Assembly: GCF_030815485.1 (NCBI RefSeq)
Contig: NZ_JAUSWV010000002.1
Span: 7,564,001 to 7,628,000, forward strand
Origin: Streptomyces rishiriensis
GTDB taxonomy: Bacteria > Actinomycetota > Actinomycetes > Streptomycetales > Streptomycetaceae
Direction: 5' to 3'
Length of the DNA stretch: 64,000 nucleotides
Of this stretch, positions 50,416-59,519 are shown one piece after another. The notes under the pieces were generated by a model. That model was given only the letters and a program-made list of their open reading frames with translations, was not told the origin of the DNA and did no database searches. A program made the position numbers and the translations under genes. Position 1 is the first letter of the stretch; the number at the start of each line of letters is the position of its first letter.

Positions 50416-51783
50416 ATGCATCAGGCCCTACGGTCACGGACCGTGTTCCGTCCCGCCCCCGGCGCACCGGCGGCCCCTGGTCCCCGGCCGCATCCGCACC
50501 ATGTCCGGTCGCTGATCGACGCCGACGCCCTCCGGGTCCTGCACCGTGCCGCCCGGGTGCTCCTGGCGGACCTGCCCGATCTCACCGACCGGCTGGTGAC
50601 CGCTCTCCAGGACCAGGAGCCCGCCTATCGCGCGGCCGTGACGAGCGATCCGACCGCGACCTGGCAGGAGGTGCACCGCTCGCTGCGGCACAGCGTGTCC
50701 TCGCTGATCGATCCGCGCGGCAGCCGGGACGCGGCCCGCCGTTGCTCGTGGAAGATCGGCGCGACCCGCGCGGAACAGGGCCTTCCGCTGGACGCCCTGC
50801 TGCACGCCTTCCGGCTGGGCGGATCCCTGGTGTGGCAGGGCCTCATCGAGGAGACCTGCCGGACGGCTCCCGAGGATGTGCGGCTGCTCGTGCACATCGC
50901 CGCCGACGTGTGGAACTTCGTCGACGAGCACTGCACCCTCGTCGCCGACGCCTACCGGCAGGCCGAACGGCAGCTCGCCTGGCGGCGTGAGAACCGGCTG
51001 CGGGTGCTGGCCGGCGCCCTGCTCGACGGCGCCAGCCGGATCGCGGACCTGCCCGAGACCGCCCAGGCGCTGGACCTCCCCGAAGAGGGCCGCTACCTCG
51101 TCGTGGCGGTGACGGCCGGCTGTCCTTCCGACGCCGCGGGGGCGCGGGCCGCCCACGCCCGGGGCAGGCGCGCGTACTGGCACACGGGGGTGGAGGTGGA
51201 CTACGGCATCGTCCTCCTGGGCGAGGGCGAGAACGGCAGTGAAGGCGAGGGCGCGAGCGCGTCCGGGTCGGGGTCGGGGTCGGGGTCCGGGTCCACGATC
51301 AGGGGCGGGGGCGCGGACGCCGGCTCGCCGTCCGTGTCGTCCGCCGTGTCGCCCGGCAGCGCACGGACCGGCGTCAGCACGGCGGTGTCGGGACTGGCCG
51401 CGGTCGGCGACGCCCGTCGTCTCGCGGACATCGCACTGGGCATGTGCCCGCGGCCCGGCGGCGCGATCCGGCTGACGGAGCACCTCCCGGCCGCGCTGGT
51501 GGTCTCCGCCCCCGACCTGGGCGCGGCGCTGGTCGAGCGGGTGCTCGGGCCGCTGAGCGGTCTGGAACCCGCCGACGAGGCCGTTCTGCTCGACACCCTG
51601 GCCACCTGGCTGGCCTGCGACGGCTCCGCCCAGCGGGCGGGGGAGCGGCTGTACTGCCACCGCAACACCGTCCTCAACCGGCTGCGCCGCTACGAGCAGT
51701 TGACGGGCCGTTCCCTGTCCCGGCCGGCCGATCTGGTGGAGATCAGCCTCGCCCTGACGGCACGGGGTCTGCACGCCCGCTGA
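50416..51783 (+). CDS. PucR/CdaR-type transcriptional regulator
   Basis: A 455-residue regulator: N-terminal helical sensor-like region (LRVLHRAARVLLADLPDLTDRLVTALQDQEPAYRAAV...), a middle GGDEF-like segment (~240-360) and a C-terminal helix-turn-helix (RLYCHRNTVLNRLRRYEQLTGRSLSRPADLVEISLAL). A hexanucleotide tract (51261-51294, GGGTCG-type) codes for an SGSGSGSGS stretch splitting the middle domain. ATG has GGGGGAGG upstream. It follows the LuxR gene by 108 bp on the same strand; a regulator pair is plausible. Its ligand is unknown. Confidence 0.83.
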   Translation: MHQALRSRTVFRPAPGAPAAPGPRPHPHHVRSLIDADALRVLHRAARVLLADLPDLTDRLVTALQDQEPAYRAAVTSDPTATWQEVHRSLRHSVSSLIDPRGSRDAARRCSWKIGATRAEQGLPLDALLHAFRLGGSLVWQGLIEETCRTAPEDVRLLVHIAADVWNFVDEHCTLVADAYRQAERQLAWRRENRLRVLAGALLDGASRIADLPETAQALDLPEEGRYLVVAVTAGCPSDAAGARAAHARGRRAYWHTGVEVDYGIVLLGEGENGSEGEGASASGSGSGSGSGSTIRGGGADAGSPSVSSAVSPGSARTGVSTAVSGLAAVGDARRLADIALGMCPRPGGAIRLTEHLPAALVVSAPDLGAALVERVLGPLSGLEPADEAVLLDTLATWLACDGSAQRAGERLYCHRNTVLNRLRRYEQLTGRSLSRPADLVEISLALTARGLHAR

Positions 51784-51820
51784 ACGCCGGGCGTCGGTGT
51801 TGTGCCACGACATGCGACCG

Positions 51821-51849
51821 ATGGCCGGAATCACCGATCGGTCGGCCAT
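51821..51849 (+). terminator. Hairpin after the second PucR gene
   Basis: ATGGCCG and its complement CGGCCAT enclose 15 nt, in which a further ACCGATCGGT palindrome lies. It begins 38 bp after the stop. Confidence 0.5.
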
Positions 51850-51969
51850 GCGTAACCCGTGAGCCTCGTCCGCCTTGTGAGATGGATGTGCATGTCTCCC
51901 GGATGACTGTGCGAGGATCATTTTCAGTCACCTCCAACAGACCAATCTCTTCACACTTTCGACACAAAG

Positions 51970-51997
51970 TTCACGCTTTGATCAGGTGGGCTATAGT
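51970..51997 (+). promoter_or_regulatory. Promoter of the exopolysaccharide region
   Basis: TTCACG and TATAGT are separated by 16 bp in an AT-rich stretch, about 115 bp before the GTG of the next gene. The -10 is near-consensus, and the -35 matches partly. Confidence 0.6.
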
Positions 51998-52112
51998 CAC
52001 AGTCCAAGCATCAACTATCTGGGGGCGCTCGGACCAGGTGGGGGCTTGGTCCGGTGGACGTGTGCTCGGCATCGTCTGCGCATCCCGCAGCAGTCTCGTG
52101 GGGGTTGACCAA

Positions 52113-52988
52113 GTGGAACGTTGGCCGGATGACGCCCAACCCGAAGGGCCGGACGATCCGTCCGGGGCCCACGACACCGTCTTCGCCGGGCGCAGAACCG
52201 GCATTCGGACGAGAGCGGTACGAGCCGGGAGCTTCTGGGAGGCCGCGAAGGAACCCGGTTCCGCGCGCACCGAGGCGACGGCCCCCCTGCCCGTCGGCGC
52301 CGCCGTGCATCCCGCCTTCACGGCCGAGCCCCTCCACGACGCGGACGAGCTGACGGTGCAGCTCGCGGGTGTCGACCCGGCGTCCACGGCAGCCCCGACC
52401 GGCCGCCGGCTCGAGTCCCAGGACGGCGCCGGCACGCCCGTGTTCGTCGACGAGTCGGGCCGCCGCAGCCGCCGGTTGCGCCGCCTCGGAGTGGCCGTCG
52501 GCATCGCCTGCTCGGTGTACGCCCTCGTCATCGTCGCCACGCTCGTCTCCGGCAACTCCAGCGCCCCCTGGCTGCCCCTGCCGGGACAGGGCGACGACAC
52601 CCCCGCCGGGAAGGTCGAGACCTCGCCCGTGCCCGCGGTCTCCCAGAGCCCCTCGGGATCGGGCAGCGCCGCGCCCGGTGCGGGCTCGGCGGGCTCCGCT
52701 CCCACGGCGTCGTCCATGGGCGGCGCCGGCGACGTGCCCGGTGCCACCGTGAGCCCCGGCGGTTCCCAGGCGTCCGCGCTGCCCGAGGCGTCCACCGGCA
52801 CGACCACCGCGAACCCCACCGTCACGGCGACCGCGTCCGGTCCGGCCGTGTCGGACTCCGCCGCCGCCTCACCCGAGGCGAGCCAGTCGGACAGTGCCGG
52901 GACCGACCCCTCGCCGAGCGCCGTCGACGACACCGGCGGGACGGGCGAGATCCTCGGCGAGGCGAACTCCGTGTCCTCCGGCGGCTGA
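52113..52988 (+). CDS. Single-span membrane protein, exopolysaccharide locus
   Basis: A 291-residue bitopic protein. The N-terminal ~125 residues are hydrophilic and acidic and lie in the cytosol; a helix at about 130-152 (LGVAVGIACSVYALVIVATLVSG) crosses the membrane; the rest is a Ser/Thr/Pro/Ala/Gly-rich, probably disordered wall-side segment. No enzymatic motif is present. GTG 52113 with GGGGG 8 nt upstream is chosen; the frame is open far upstream. The stop lies in the first unit of a 51-bp repeat, and the matB-like gene follows 242 bp on, so it is probably co-regulated with it as an anchor or scaffold. Confidence 0.65.
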   Translation: MERWPDDAQPEGPDDPSGAHDTVFAGRRTGIRTRAVRAGSFWEAAKEPGSARTEATAPLPVGAAVHPAFTAEPLHDADELTVQLAGVDPASTAAPTGRRLESQDGAGTPVFVDESGRRSRRLRRLGVAVGIACSVYALVIVATLVSGNSSAPWLPLPGQGDDTPAGKVETSPVPAVSQSPSGSGSAAPGAGSAGSAPTASSMGGAGDVPGATVSPGGSQASALPEASTGTTTANPTVTATASGPAVSDSAAASPEASQSDSAGTDPSPSAVDDTGGTGEILGEANSVSSGG

Positions 52989-53139
52989 CACCGCTTCCGC
53001 CCGGCCCTCCTTGCCGCCCCTTCTGCGCCCGCCCCGCTGACGCCCTTCCGCCCGGCCGCTGTTGCCACCTCTTGTGCTCCGTGCCCGCTGACGCCCCTTC
53101 CGCCCGGCCCCGTTGCCGCCCCTTCCTCCCGGCCGCTGT
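52986..53139. repeat. ~51-bp pyrimidine-rich tandem repeat, three copies
   Basis: Units beginning TGACxCC..TTCCGCCCGGCC start at 52986, 53038 and 53089. The first unit includes the TGA stop of the preceding gene. The whole 52989-53230 leader of the next gene is strongly C/T-rich on the plus strand. Confidence 0.75.
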
Positions 53140-53230
53140 GGTCACCGATTCCGCTCGGCCCCCGCTCACCCTCCCTTCCCTCGGCCCCCGCTCACTCCCC
53201 TTCCTGCCTTGTTCTGGAGCACACTTTCCG

Positions 53231-55432
53231 ATGGCATTCCCCGCCCGCCGTCGCAGGCCCGCAGCCGCGGCCCGTGACAGCGCCGCCCGGCGCCGCCGCG
53301 TACCGATGCGCTTGATGCTGCCCTCCCTCGTCCTGGTCGCCATGATGGCGATGCTGATGGTGCGCGGTTATGTCCACAGCGAGATCCTGGCCGACCACCG
53401 CGTGCAGCCCGAGGCGGCCGCCGACAAGGTGCCCGACGAGATCCTGGACGGCGGCCCGGTCATCGACAGCCGGGGCGGCCGCAGCACCAGCCGCGAGGTG
53501 CCCGACCACCGGCTGGTCCTGACCTTCGACGACGGCCCCGACCCGGTCTGGACGCCCCAGGTCCTCGACGTGCTCAAGGAGCACCACGCGCACGCCGTCT
53601 TCTTCGTCACCGGCACGATGGCCTCCCGCTATCCGGAGCTGGTCCAGCGCATGGTCGACGAGGGTCACGAGGTCGGCCTGCACACCTTCAACCACCCCGA
53701 CCTGTCTTTTCAGTCGAAGAAACGTATCTCCTGGGAGTTGTCCCAGAATCAGCTCGCACTCGCCGGCGCCGCGGGCATCCGCACCTCGCTGTTCCGCCCG
53801 CCGTACTCGTCCTTCGCCGACGCGATGGACAACGAGTCCTGGCCGGTCACCGAGTACATCGGCTCACGCGGCTACCTGACCGTCGTCAACAACACCGACA
53901 GCGAGGACTGGAAGAAGCCCGGCGTCGAGGAGATCATCAGGCGCGCCACGCCCAAGGGCGGCAAGGGCGCGATCGTCCTGATGCACGACTCCGGCGGCGA
54001 CCGCCACCAGACGGTCCAGGCGCTGGACCGGTTCCTGCCCGAGCTGGCCTCCCGCGGTTACGAGTTCGAGAACCTCACGGAGGCCCTAGGCGCGCCGAGC
54101 GCCCACACCCCTGTCACCGGCCTCGACCTGTGGAAGGGCAAGGCGTGGATCTTCCTCGTCGGGGCCGCCGAGAACATCACCGGAGTGCTGATGGTCGGCC
54201 TCGCGGTGATCGGTGTCCTGGTCATCAGCCGGTTCGTGCTCATGCTGCTGCTCTCCGTCCTGCACGCCCGCAGGGTGCGGCGGCCCGGCTTCGGCTGGGG
54301 CCCGCCGGTCACCGAACCGGTCTCGGTGCTGGTACCGGCGTACAACGAGGCCAAGTGCATCGAGAACACCGTCCGTTCGCTGATGGCGAGTGAGCACCCC
54401 ATCGAGGTGCTCGTCATCGACGACGGATCCGACGACGGCACCGCCCGGATCGTCGAGGACCTGCGCCTGCCCGGCGTCCGGGTCGTCCGCCAGCTCAACG
54501 CGGGCAAGCCGGCCGCCCTCAACCGGGGCATCGCCAACGCCCGGCACGACCTCATCGTGATGATGGACGGCGACACGGTCTTCGAGCCGTCCACCGTCCG
54601 CGAACTGGTGCAGCCCTTCGGCGACCCGAAGGTCGGCGCCGTGGCCGGCAACGCCAAGGTCGGCAACCGTGACTCGCTGATCGGCGCCTGGCAGCACATC
54701 GAGTACGTGATGGGCTTCAACCTCGACCGCCGGATGTACGACGTCCTGGGCTGCATGCCCACGATCCCCGGCGCGGTCGGCGCCTTCCGTCGCTCGGCCC
54801 TGGAGCGGGTCGGCGGCATGAGCGACGACACGCTCGCCGAGGACACCGACATCACCATGGCCATGCACCGCGACGGCTGGAAGGTGGTGTACGCGGAGAA
54901 GGCCCGTGCCTGGACCGAGGCCCCGGAGTCCGTGCAGCAGCTGTGGTCCCAGCGCTACCGCTGGTCGTACGGCACCATGCAGGCGATCTGGAAGCACCGC
55001 CGGGCGCTCTTCGAGCGCGGCCCGTCCGGGCGGTTCGGCCGCGTGGGGCTGCCGTTCGTCTCGCTGTTCATGGTGCTCGCCCCGCTGCTGGCCCCGCTCA
55101 TCGACGTCTTCCTTCTCTACGGAGTGGTGTTCGGCCCCACCCAGAGGACGATCGTGGCCTGGCTGGGTGTCCTCGCCGTCCAGGCGGTGTGCGCGGCCTA
55201 CGCCTTCCGGCTCGACCGCGAGCGTATGACCCACCTGATCTCGCTGCCCCTCCAGCAGATCCTCTACCGCCAGCTCATGTACGTCGTGCTGCTCCAGTCC
55301 TGGATCACCGCCCTCACCGGCGGCCGGCTGCGCTGGCAGAAACTGCGCCGCACCGGCGCCGTCGAGGCGCCGGGCGGCCCGGCACCGCGTCAGCGCACCG
55401 GCGGCACCAACGACCGGAGGCCTGTCGCATGA
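53231..55432 (+). CDS. matB: Bifunctional polysaccharide deacetylase / GT2 polysaccharide synthase
   Basis: A 733-residue membrane protein fusing two activities. After an N-terminal membrane helix (~26-44) comes an extracytoplasmic NodB/CE4 deacetylase (~95-290): motif 1 TFDDGPD (98-104) with the metal Asp101, motif 2 H151..H155 and motif 3 RPPY (189-192). Next is a helix pair (~305-345) and a cytoplasmic GT2 synthase with DDGSDDG (397-403), DGDT (446-449), EDTDIT and the QRYRW processive motif, then terminal helices. This is the PgaB/PgaC or IcaB/IcaA activities in one chain, as in the Streptomyces MatB protein that makes a poly-GlcNAc hyphal adhesin. The symbol is by analogy. ATG 53231 lacks a good ribosome site. 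Confidence 0.85.
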   Translation: MAFPARRRRPAAAARDSAARRRRVPMRLMLPSLVLVAMMAMLMVRGYVHSEILADHRVQPEAAADKVPDEILDGGPVIDSRGGRSTSREVPDHRLVLTFDDGPDPVWTPQVLDVLKEHHAHAVFFVTGTMASRYPELVQRMVDEGHEVGLHTFNHPDLSFQSKKRISWELSQNQLALAGAAGIRTSLFRPPYSSFADAMDNESWPVTEYIGSRGYLTVVNNTDSEDWKKPGVEEIIRRATPKGGKGAIVLMHDSGGDRHQTVQALDRFLPELASRGYEFENLTEALGAPSAHTPVTGLDLWKGKAWIFLVGAAENITGVLMVGLAVIGVLVISRFVLMLLLSVLHARRVRRPGFGWGPPVTEPVSVLVPAYNEAKCIENTVRSLMASEHPIEVLVIDDGSDDGTARIVEDLRLPGVRVVRQLNAGKPAALNRGIANARHDLIVMMDGDTVFEPSTVRELVQPFGDPKVGAVAGNAKVGNRDSLIGAWQHIEYVMGFNLDRRMYDVLGCMPTIPGAVGAFRRSALERVGGMSDDTLAEDTDITMAMHRDGWKVVYAEKARAWTEAPESVQQLWSQRYRWSYGTMQAIWKHRRALFERGPSGRFGRVGLPFVSLFMVLAPLLAPLIDVFLLYGVVFGPTQRTIVAWLGVLAVQAVCAAYAFRLDRERMTHLISLPLQQILYRQLMYVVLLQSWITALTGGRLRWQKLRRTGAVEAPGGPAPRQRTGGTNDRRPVA

Positions 55433-56724
55433 CCCAGGGTTACCCGACCGGCACGGACGCGGGTTCCGAGCGGACACCGGCTTTCGGCGTCCCCCGGCAG
55501 CGGACCGCGCAAGCCCTGCCGGAGCCGCCCGCCACGACCGGGACCGAGGGCGCGACCGCCGCGAAGAAGCCGGGACGCGACCGCTACCTCGACCTGCTGC
55601 GTACGATCGCCCTGGTCAGGGTGGTCGTCTACCACCTGTTCGGCTGGGCCTGGCTCACGGTGCTGTTCCCGTCCATGGGCGTCATGTTCGCCCTGGCGGG
55701 CTCACTGATGGCGCGCTCGCTGAAGCGTCCGCCCCTGGGCGTGATCCGGGACCGGGTCCGGCGACTGCTGCCGCCGCTGTGGCTGTTCGGCGCGGTCGTC
55801 CTGACGCTGATGTTCGCGGGCGGCTGGAAACCGCTGGACGATCCCGACCACGGGGGCACCCTGGGCGTCGTCGAACTGCTCAACTACATCGTCCCGCTCG
55901 GCGCGCCTCCGTTCCCCTGGGACATCGGCTCCAAGTCCGGTCTGCTGGAGAACACCTGGGCGGTCCAGGCGGCGGGCGTGCTCTGGTACCTGCGGGCGTA
56001 CCTGTGGTTCGTGCTCGCCTCGCCACTGCTGCTCTGGGCCTTCCGCCGAGCGCCCTGGGTCACGCTGTTCGCTCCGCTGGCGCTGACGTCGGTGGTGGGT
56101 ACGGGACTGGTGTCCATACCCGGCGAGACCGGCAACGCGGTCAGCGACTTCGCCGTCTACGGCAGTTGCTGGGTGCTGGGCTTCGCCCACCAGGAGGGGC
56201 TGCTCGCCCGCGTGCCGCGCTACGCGGCGGTCTCCTGCTCCGCACTTATCATGGCCTTCGGCCTGTGGTGGGCCTCGGGGCACCAGGGACCGGACGGCTG
56301 GGACCTCAACGACATCCCGCTGGCCCAGGCCGCCTGGTCCTTCGGGTTCGTGGTGATCCTGCTCCAGTACTCGCCCTCGTGGCAGGAACTCCCGCGCGCA
56401 CTGGCGCGCTGGGACAGACTGATCACCCTGTCCAACAACCGGGCCGTCACGATCTACCTGTGGCACAACCTGCTGATCATGGCCACCGTCCCGATCATCG
56501 ACCTGGCGTACGGACTGCCGTTCATGGAGAGCCGGAGCGCCACGGCCGGTCTCGATTCCACCTACATGCTGTGGATGCTGGTGCTGGTCTGGCCGCTCAT
56601 CGGCGCGATGATCATCGCTACCGGCTGGATCGAGGACATCGCGGCGAAGCGGAAGCCGCGGCTGTGGCCCGACGGCCGCGAGAGCAAGGCGCGACGCGCG
56701 AAGCCGGGTGGTGCGGCCCGGTGA
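55429..56724 (+). CDS. Membrane acyltransferase family 3 protein
   Basis: A 431-residue polytopic protein with about ten helices. The N-terminal RDRYLDLLRTIALVRVVVYHLFGWAWL contains the acyltransferase-3 R..H region, FALAGSLMARSL is the next conserved helix, and TIYLWHNLLIM the late one. Acyltransferases of this family O-acetylate or succinylate exported polysaccharides, as IcaC/WecH-like partners of GT2 synthases. ATG overlaps the preceding stop by 4 bp (ATGA), with GGAGG 8 nt upstream, so it is translationally coupled to the synthase and probably modifies its product. Confidence 0.85.
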   Translation: MTQGYPTGTDAGSERTPAFGVPRQRTAQALPEPPATTGTEGATAAKKPGRDRYLDLLRTIALVRVVVYHLFGWAWLTVLFPSMGVMFALAGSLMARSLKRPPLGVIRDRVRRLLPPLWLFGAVVLTLMFAGGWKPLDDPDHGGTLGVVELLNYIVPLGAPPFPWDIGSKSGLLENTWAVQAAGVLWYLRAYLWFVLASPLLLWAFRRAPWVTLFAPLALTSVVGTGLVSIPGETGNAVSDFAVYGSCWVLGFAHQEGLLARVPRYAAVSCSALIMAFGLWWASGHQGPDGWDLNDIPLAQAAWSFGFVVILLQYSPSWQELPRALARWDRLITLSNNRAVTIYLWHNLLIMATVPIIDLAYGLPFMESRSATAGLDSTYMLWMLVLVWPLIGAMIIATGWIEDIAAKRKPRLWPDGRESKARRAKPGGAAR

Positions 56725-56845
56725 CCACAGGTGCCGCCGCCGCCTCGCGCGGCGGCGGCACCCGCACCGGCCCGGGGCCCGCGGGGTGGAGGTGAACGCC
56801 ACGCCGACCGCGACCGGCCGCGCCGTGCCGGGTACACCGACGATC

Positions 56846-56936
56846 GTCAGCCGTCAGCCGTCAGCCGTCAGCCGTCAGCCGTCAGCCGTCAGCCGTCAGC
56901 CGTCAGCCGTCAGCCGTCAGCCGTCAGCCGTCAGCC
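56846..56936. repeat. 13 perfect tandem copies of GTCAGCC
   Basis: A continuous 91-bp run of the 7-mer GTCAGCC, without interruption. Degenerate GTCGGCGG-type relatives follow to about 57000. A 7-mer in a coding frame would repeat every seven residues, but no ribosome site or family-like protein goes with it. Confidence 0.95.
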
Positions 56937-57390
56937 GACGGTCGTCAGCGGTCGGCGGTCGGTCGTCGGCGGTTAGCGATCAGCGGTCGGTCGTCGGCGG
57001 TCCGCGGTCCGCCGTCGGCCGTGAGCGGCACGCGGACGGCTTGAGCGGCCCGCGGACGGCGTGAGCGAGGGCGGCCGCGGCACCGTGCCCGCGCGCCGAC
57101 AGGGGGACCGGCCCGAGGTCGGTCCGACCCGCGCGCGGCGCGGCGGCGGCTCGGTCACGCCGGACAGCCGTCCGTCATCTCCCGCACCGTCATCCGCCCG
57201 GCAGGCCGTGGCGCGAGCCTCTGCCGGACGCTGCTCCTGCTCACGGTCCCAGGCCATGTCCGCACAGTCCGGTCGGACTCGCGACGCCCCGGCAGGCCCC
57301 CGCAGGGGCCCCCGGCCGCGTCGGCGGGATCGCCCACATGACCGTCCACATGCAGGCGCCGGGAGGACCACCCTCCGCCTCGTGATCGGG

Positions 57391-57602
57391 CGCATCGGGC
57401 GCCGGGAGCCTTGCCGCCGGGCGGACGACGTTGTTTCGCGGACATGCCCTGGCACCGGTATCGCCACGGCGCCCCTGTGCCGCCGTCGCATCCGAGCGCA
57501 TCGGGCGTCGGGAGCCGTGCCTCCGGGCAGACAAGGCCGGTGGGCGGACACGGCCTGGCATCGGTATCGGCATCCTCATAGCCCCCCTGTGTCACCGTGG
57601 CG
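57391..57602. repeat. ~106-bp imperfect tandem duplication
   Basis: Units beginning CGCATCGGGC at 57391 and 57497 share GGGAGCC, CCGGGC(G/A)GAC, a CCTGGCA(C/T)CGGTATCG core and a CCCCTGTG tract. They are clearly related, with many substitutions. Confidence 0.65.
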
Positions 57603-57831
57603 TCGGCGACGAAGCGGGGGCCGGGTCCGTGGGCCTGAGCAGTGGGCCCCGTCCGGTTCCGGGCGCCCGGGGCCCGTCCCCCCTGGGCACCCGCACAACC
57701 CCGCCGACCTCCCGTTGGGGTGGCGCAGCGACCCCGCGTCCGCACCTGTACCGCCCCTCCCTCGTCGTGCTGTCGTGAGCTCCCCTTCCCCCGAAACTCC
57801 GTGCCCGCCGGCACGGACCCGAGGAGCCGCG

Positions 57832-58610
<779 letters not shown>

Positions 58611-58614
<4 letters not shown>

Positions 58615-59519
58615 GCCTGCGCCCCATCACCGACACCGCCCCGGACCGGCTCCCGGCGGCGGCGCCCCCGGAACTGCGGGTCCGGGACGTCACCGTGCGT
58701 TTCGCCGGACTGACCGCCCTGGACGCGGTGTCGTTCACCGTCGCCCCGGGTTCCGTGCACGCCCTGATCGGCCCCAACGGCGCCGGTAAGTCCACCTGCT
58801 TCAACGTCCTGTCGGGCCTGTACAGGCCGGTGTCCGGGGAGGTCCGGCTCGGTGACGAGCCGCTCACCGGACGCGCGCCGCACCGAATCGCCGCACTCGG
58901 CGTGGCCCGCACCTTCCAGAACATCGTCACCACCGAGGGCACCGTCGCCGACAACCTCATGCTCGGCCGCCACATCCTGTCCCACGCGGGCTTCGCCGCG
59001 ACCGCCCTGCGTCTGCCCCGGGCGGTACGCGAACAGCGCGCCCACCTCGCGCGGGCCCGGGAGATAGCCGAACTCACCGGACTGGCGACCCGCTTCGAGA
59101 CACCCGTCGCCCTGCTGTCGTACGGCGACCGCAAACGCGTGGAGCTCGCCCGCGCCCTCTGTCTCGAACCACGCGTCCTGCTGCTCGACGAGCCCGTGGC
59201 CGGCATGAACGGCGCCGAACGCGCCCGGACGGCCGAGGTGATCGACACCGTCCGCGCGGAGCTCGGCCTGTCGGTCCTGCTGGTGGAACACGACATGGGC
59301 CTCGTGATGCGCCTCGCCGACGAGGTCACGGTGCTCGACTTCGGCCGGCGGATCGCCCACGGCACCCCCGACGAGGTCCGCCGCCACCCCGAAGTGCTGC
59401 GCGCCTACCTGGGCACCCCGGGCGAGGACACCCCCGGCGAGGACACCACCGCACAGGGCACCACCGCACAGGGCACCGCCCTCGAAGAGGAAACCGACTC
59501 CGAAGGGGACCCCGTATGA
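58611..59519 (+). CDS. ABC transporter ATPase (LivG type)
   Basis: A 302-residue ATPase. The N-terminus is a ~20-residue extension; Walker A is GPNGAGKST, the signature LLSYGDRKRVELARALC, and Walker B LLLLDEPVAGM, with the LivG-type helical insert between (HILSHAGFAATALRLPRAVREQRA). The C-terminal ~25 residues (EDTPGEDTTAQGTTAQGTALEEE) are a low-complexity acidic tail with TAQGT repeats. GTG 58611 overlaps the preceding stop (GTGA), and its stop overlaps the next ATG. Confidence 0.92.

Larger units (their letters stand above)
51784..52112. other. 329-bp intergenic region with hairpin and promoter
   Basis: No gene is seen. It contains the hairpin at 51821-51849, a comparatively AT-rich stretch at 51915-52020 and the promoter at 51970-51997, which serves the following exopolysaccharide operon. 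Confidence 0.65.
56725..57831. other. 1.1-kb repeat-rich noncoding region
   Basis: I see no gene. Reading frames here are products of GC bias and repeats. It holds the 13-copy heptamer, a degenerate GTCGGCGGTC-type tail to about 57000, a ~22-bp duplication near 57025-57065 and a ~106-bp imperfect duplication. The last ~50 bp carry the livF-like ribosome site. Confidence 0.6.

Noticed and set aside
56846..56936. CRISPR array
   Set aside because: The repeat unit is 7 bp with no spacers and no cas genes nearby.
56708..57064. Open frames coding SRQPSAV-type repeats across the heptamer array
   Set aside because: A 7-mer repeat gives a seven-residue repeat in every open frame; there is no ribosome site or plausible protein.
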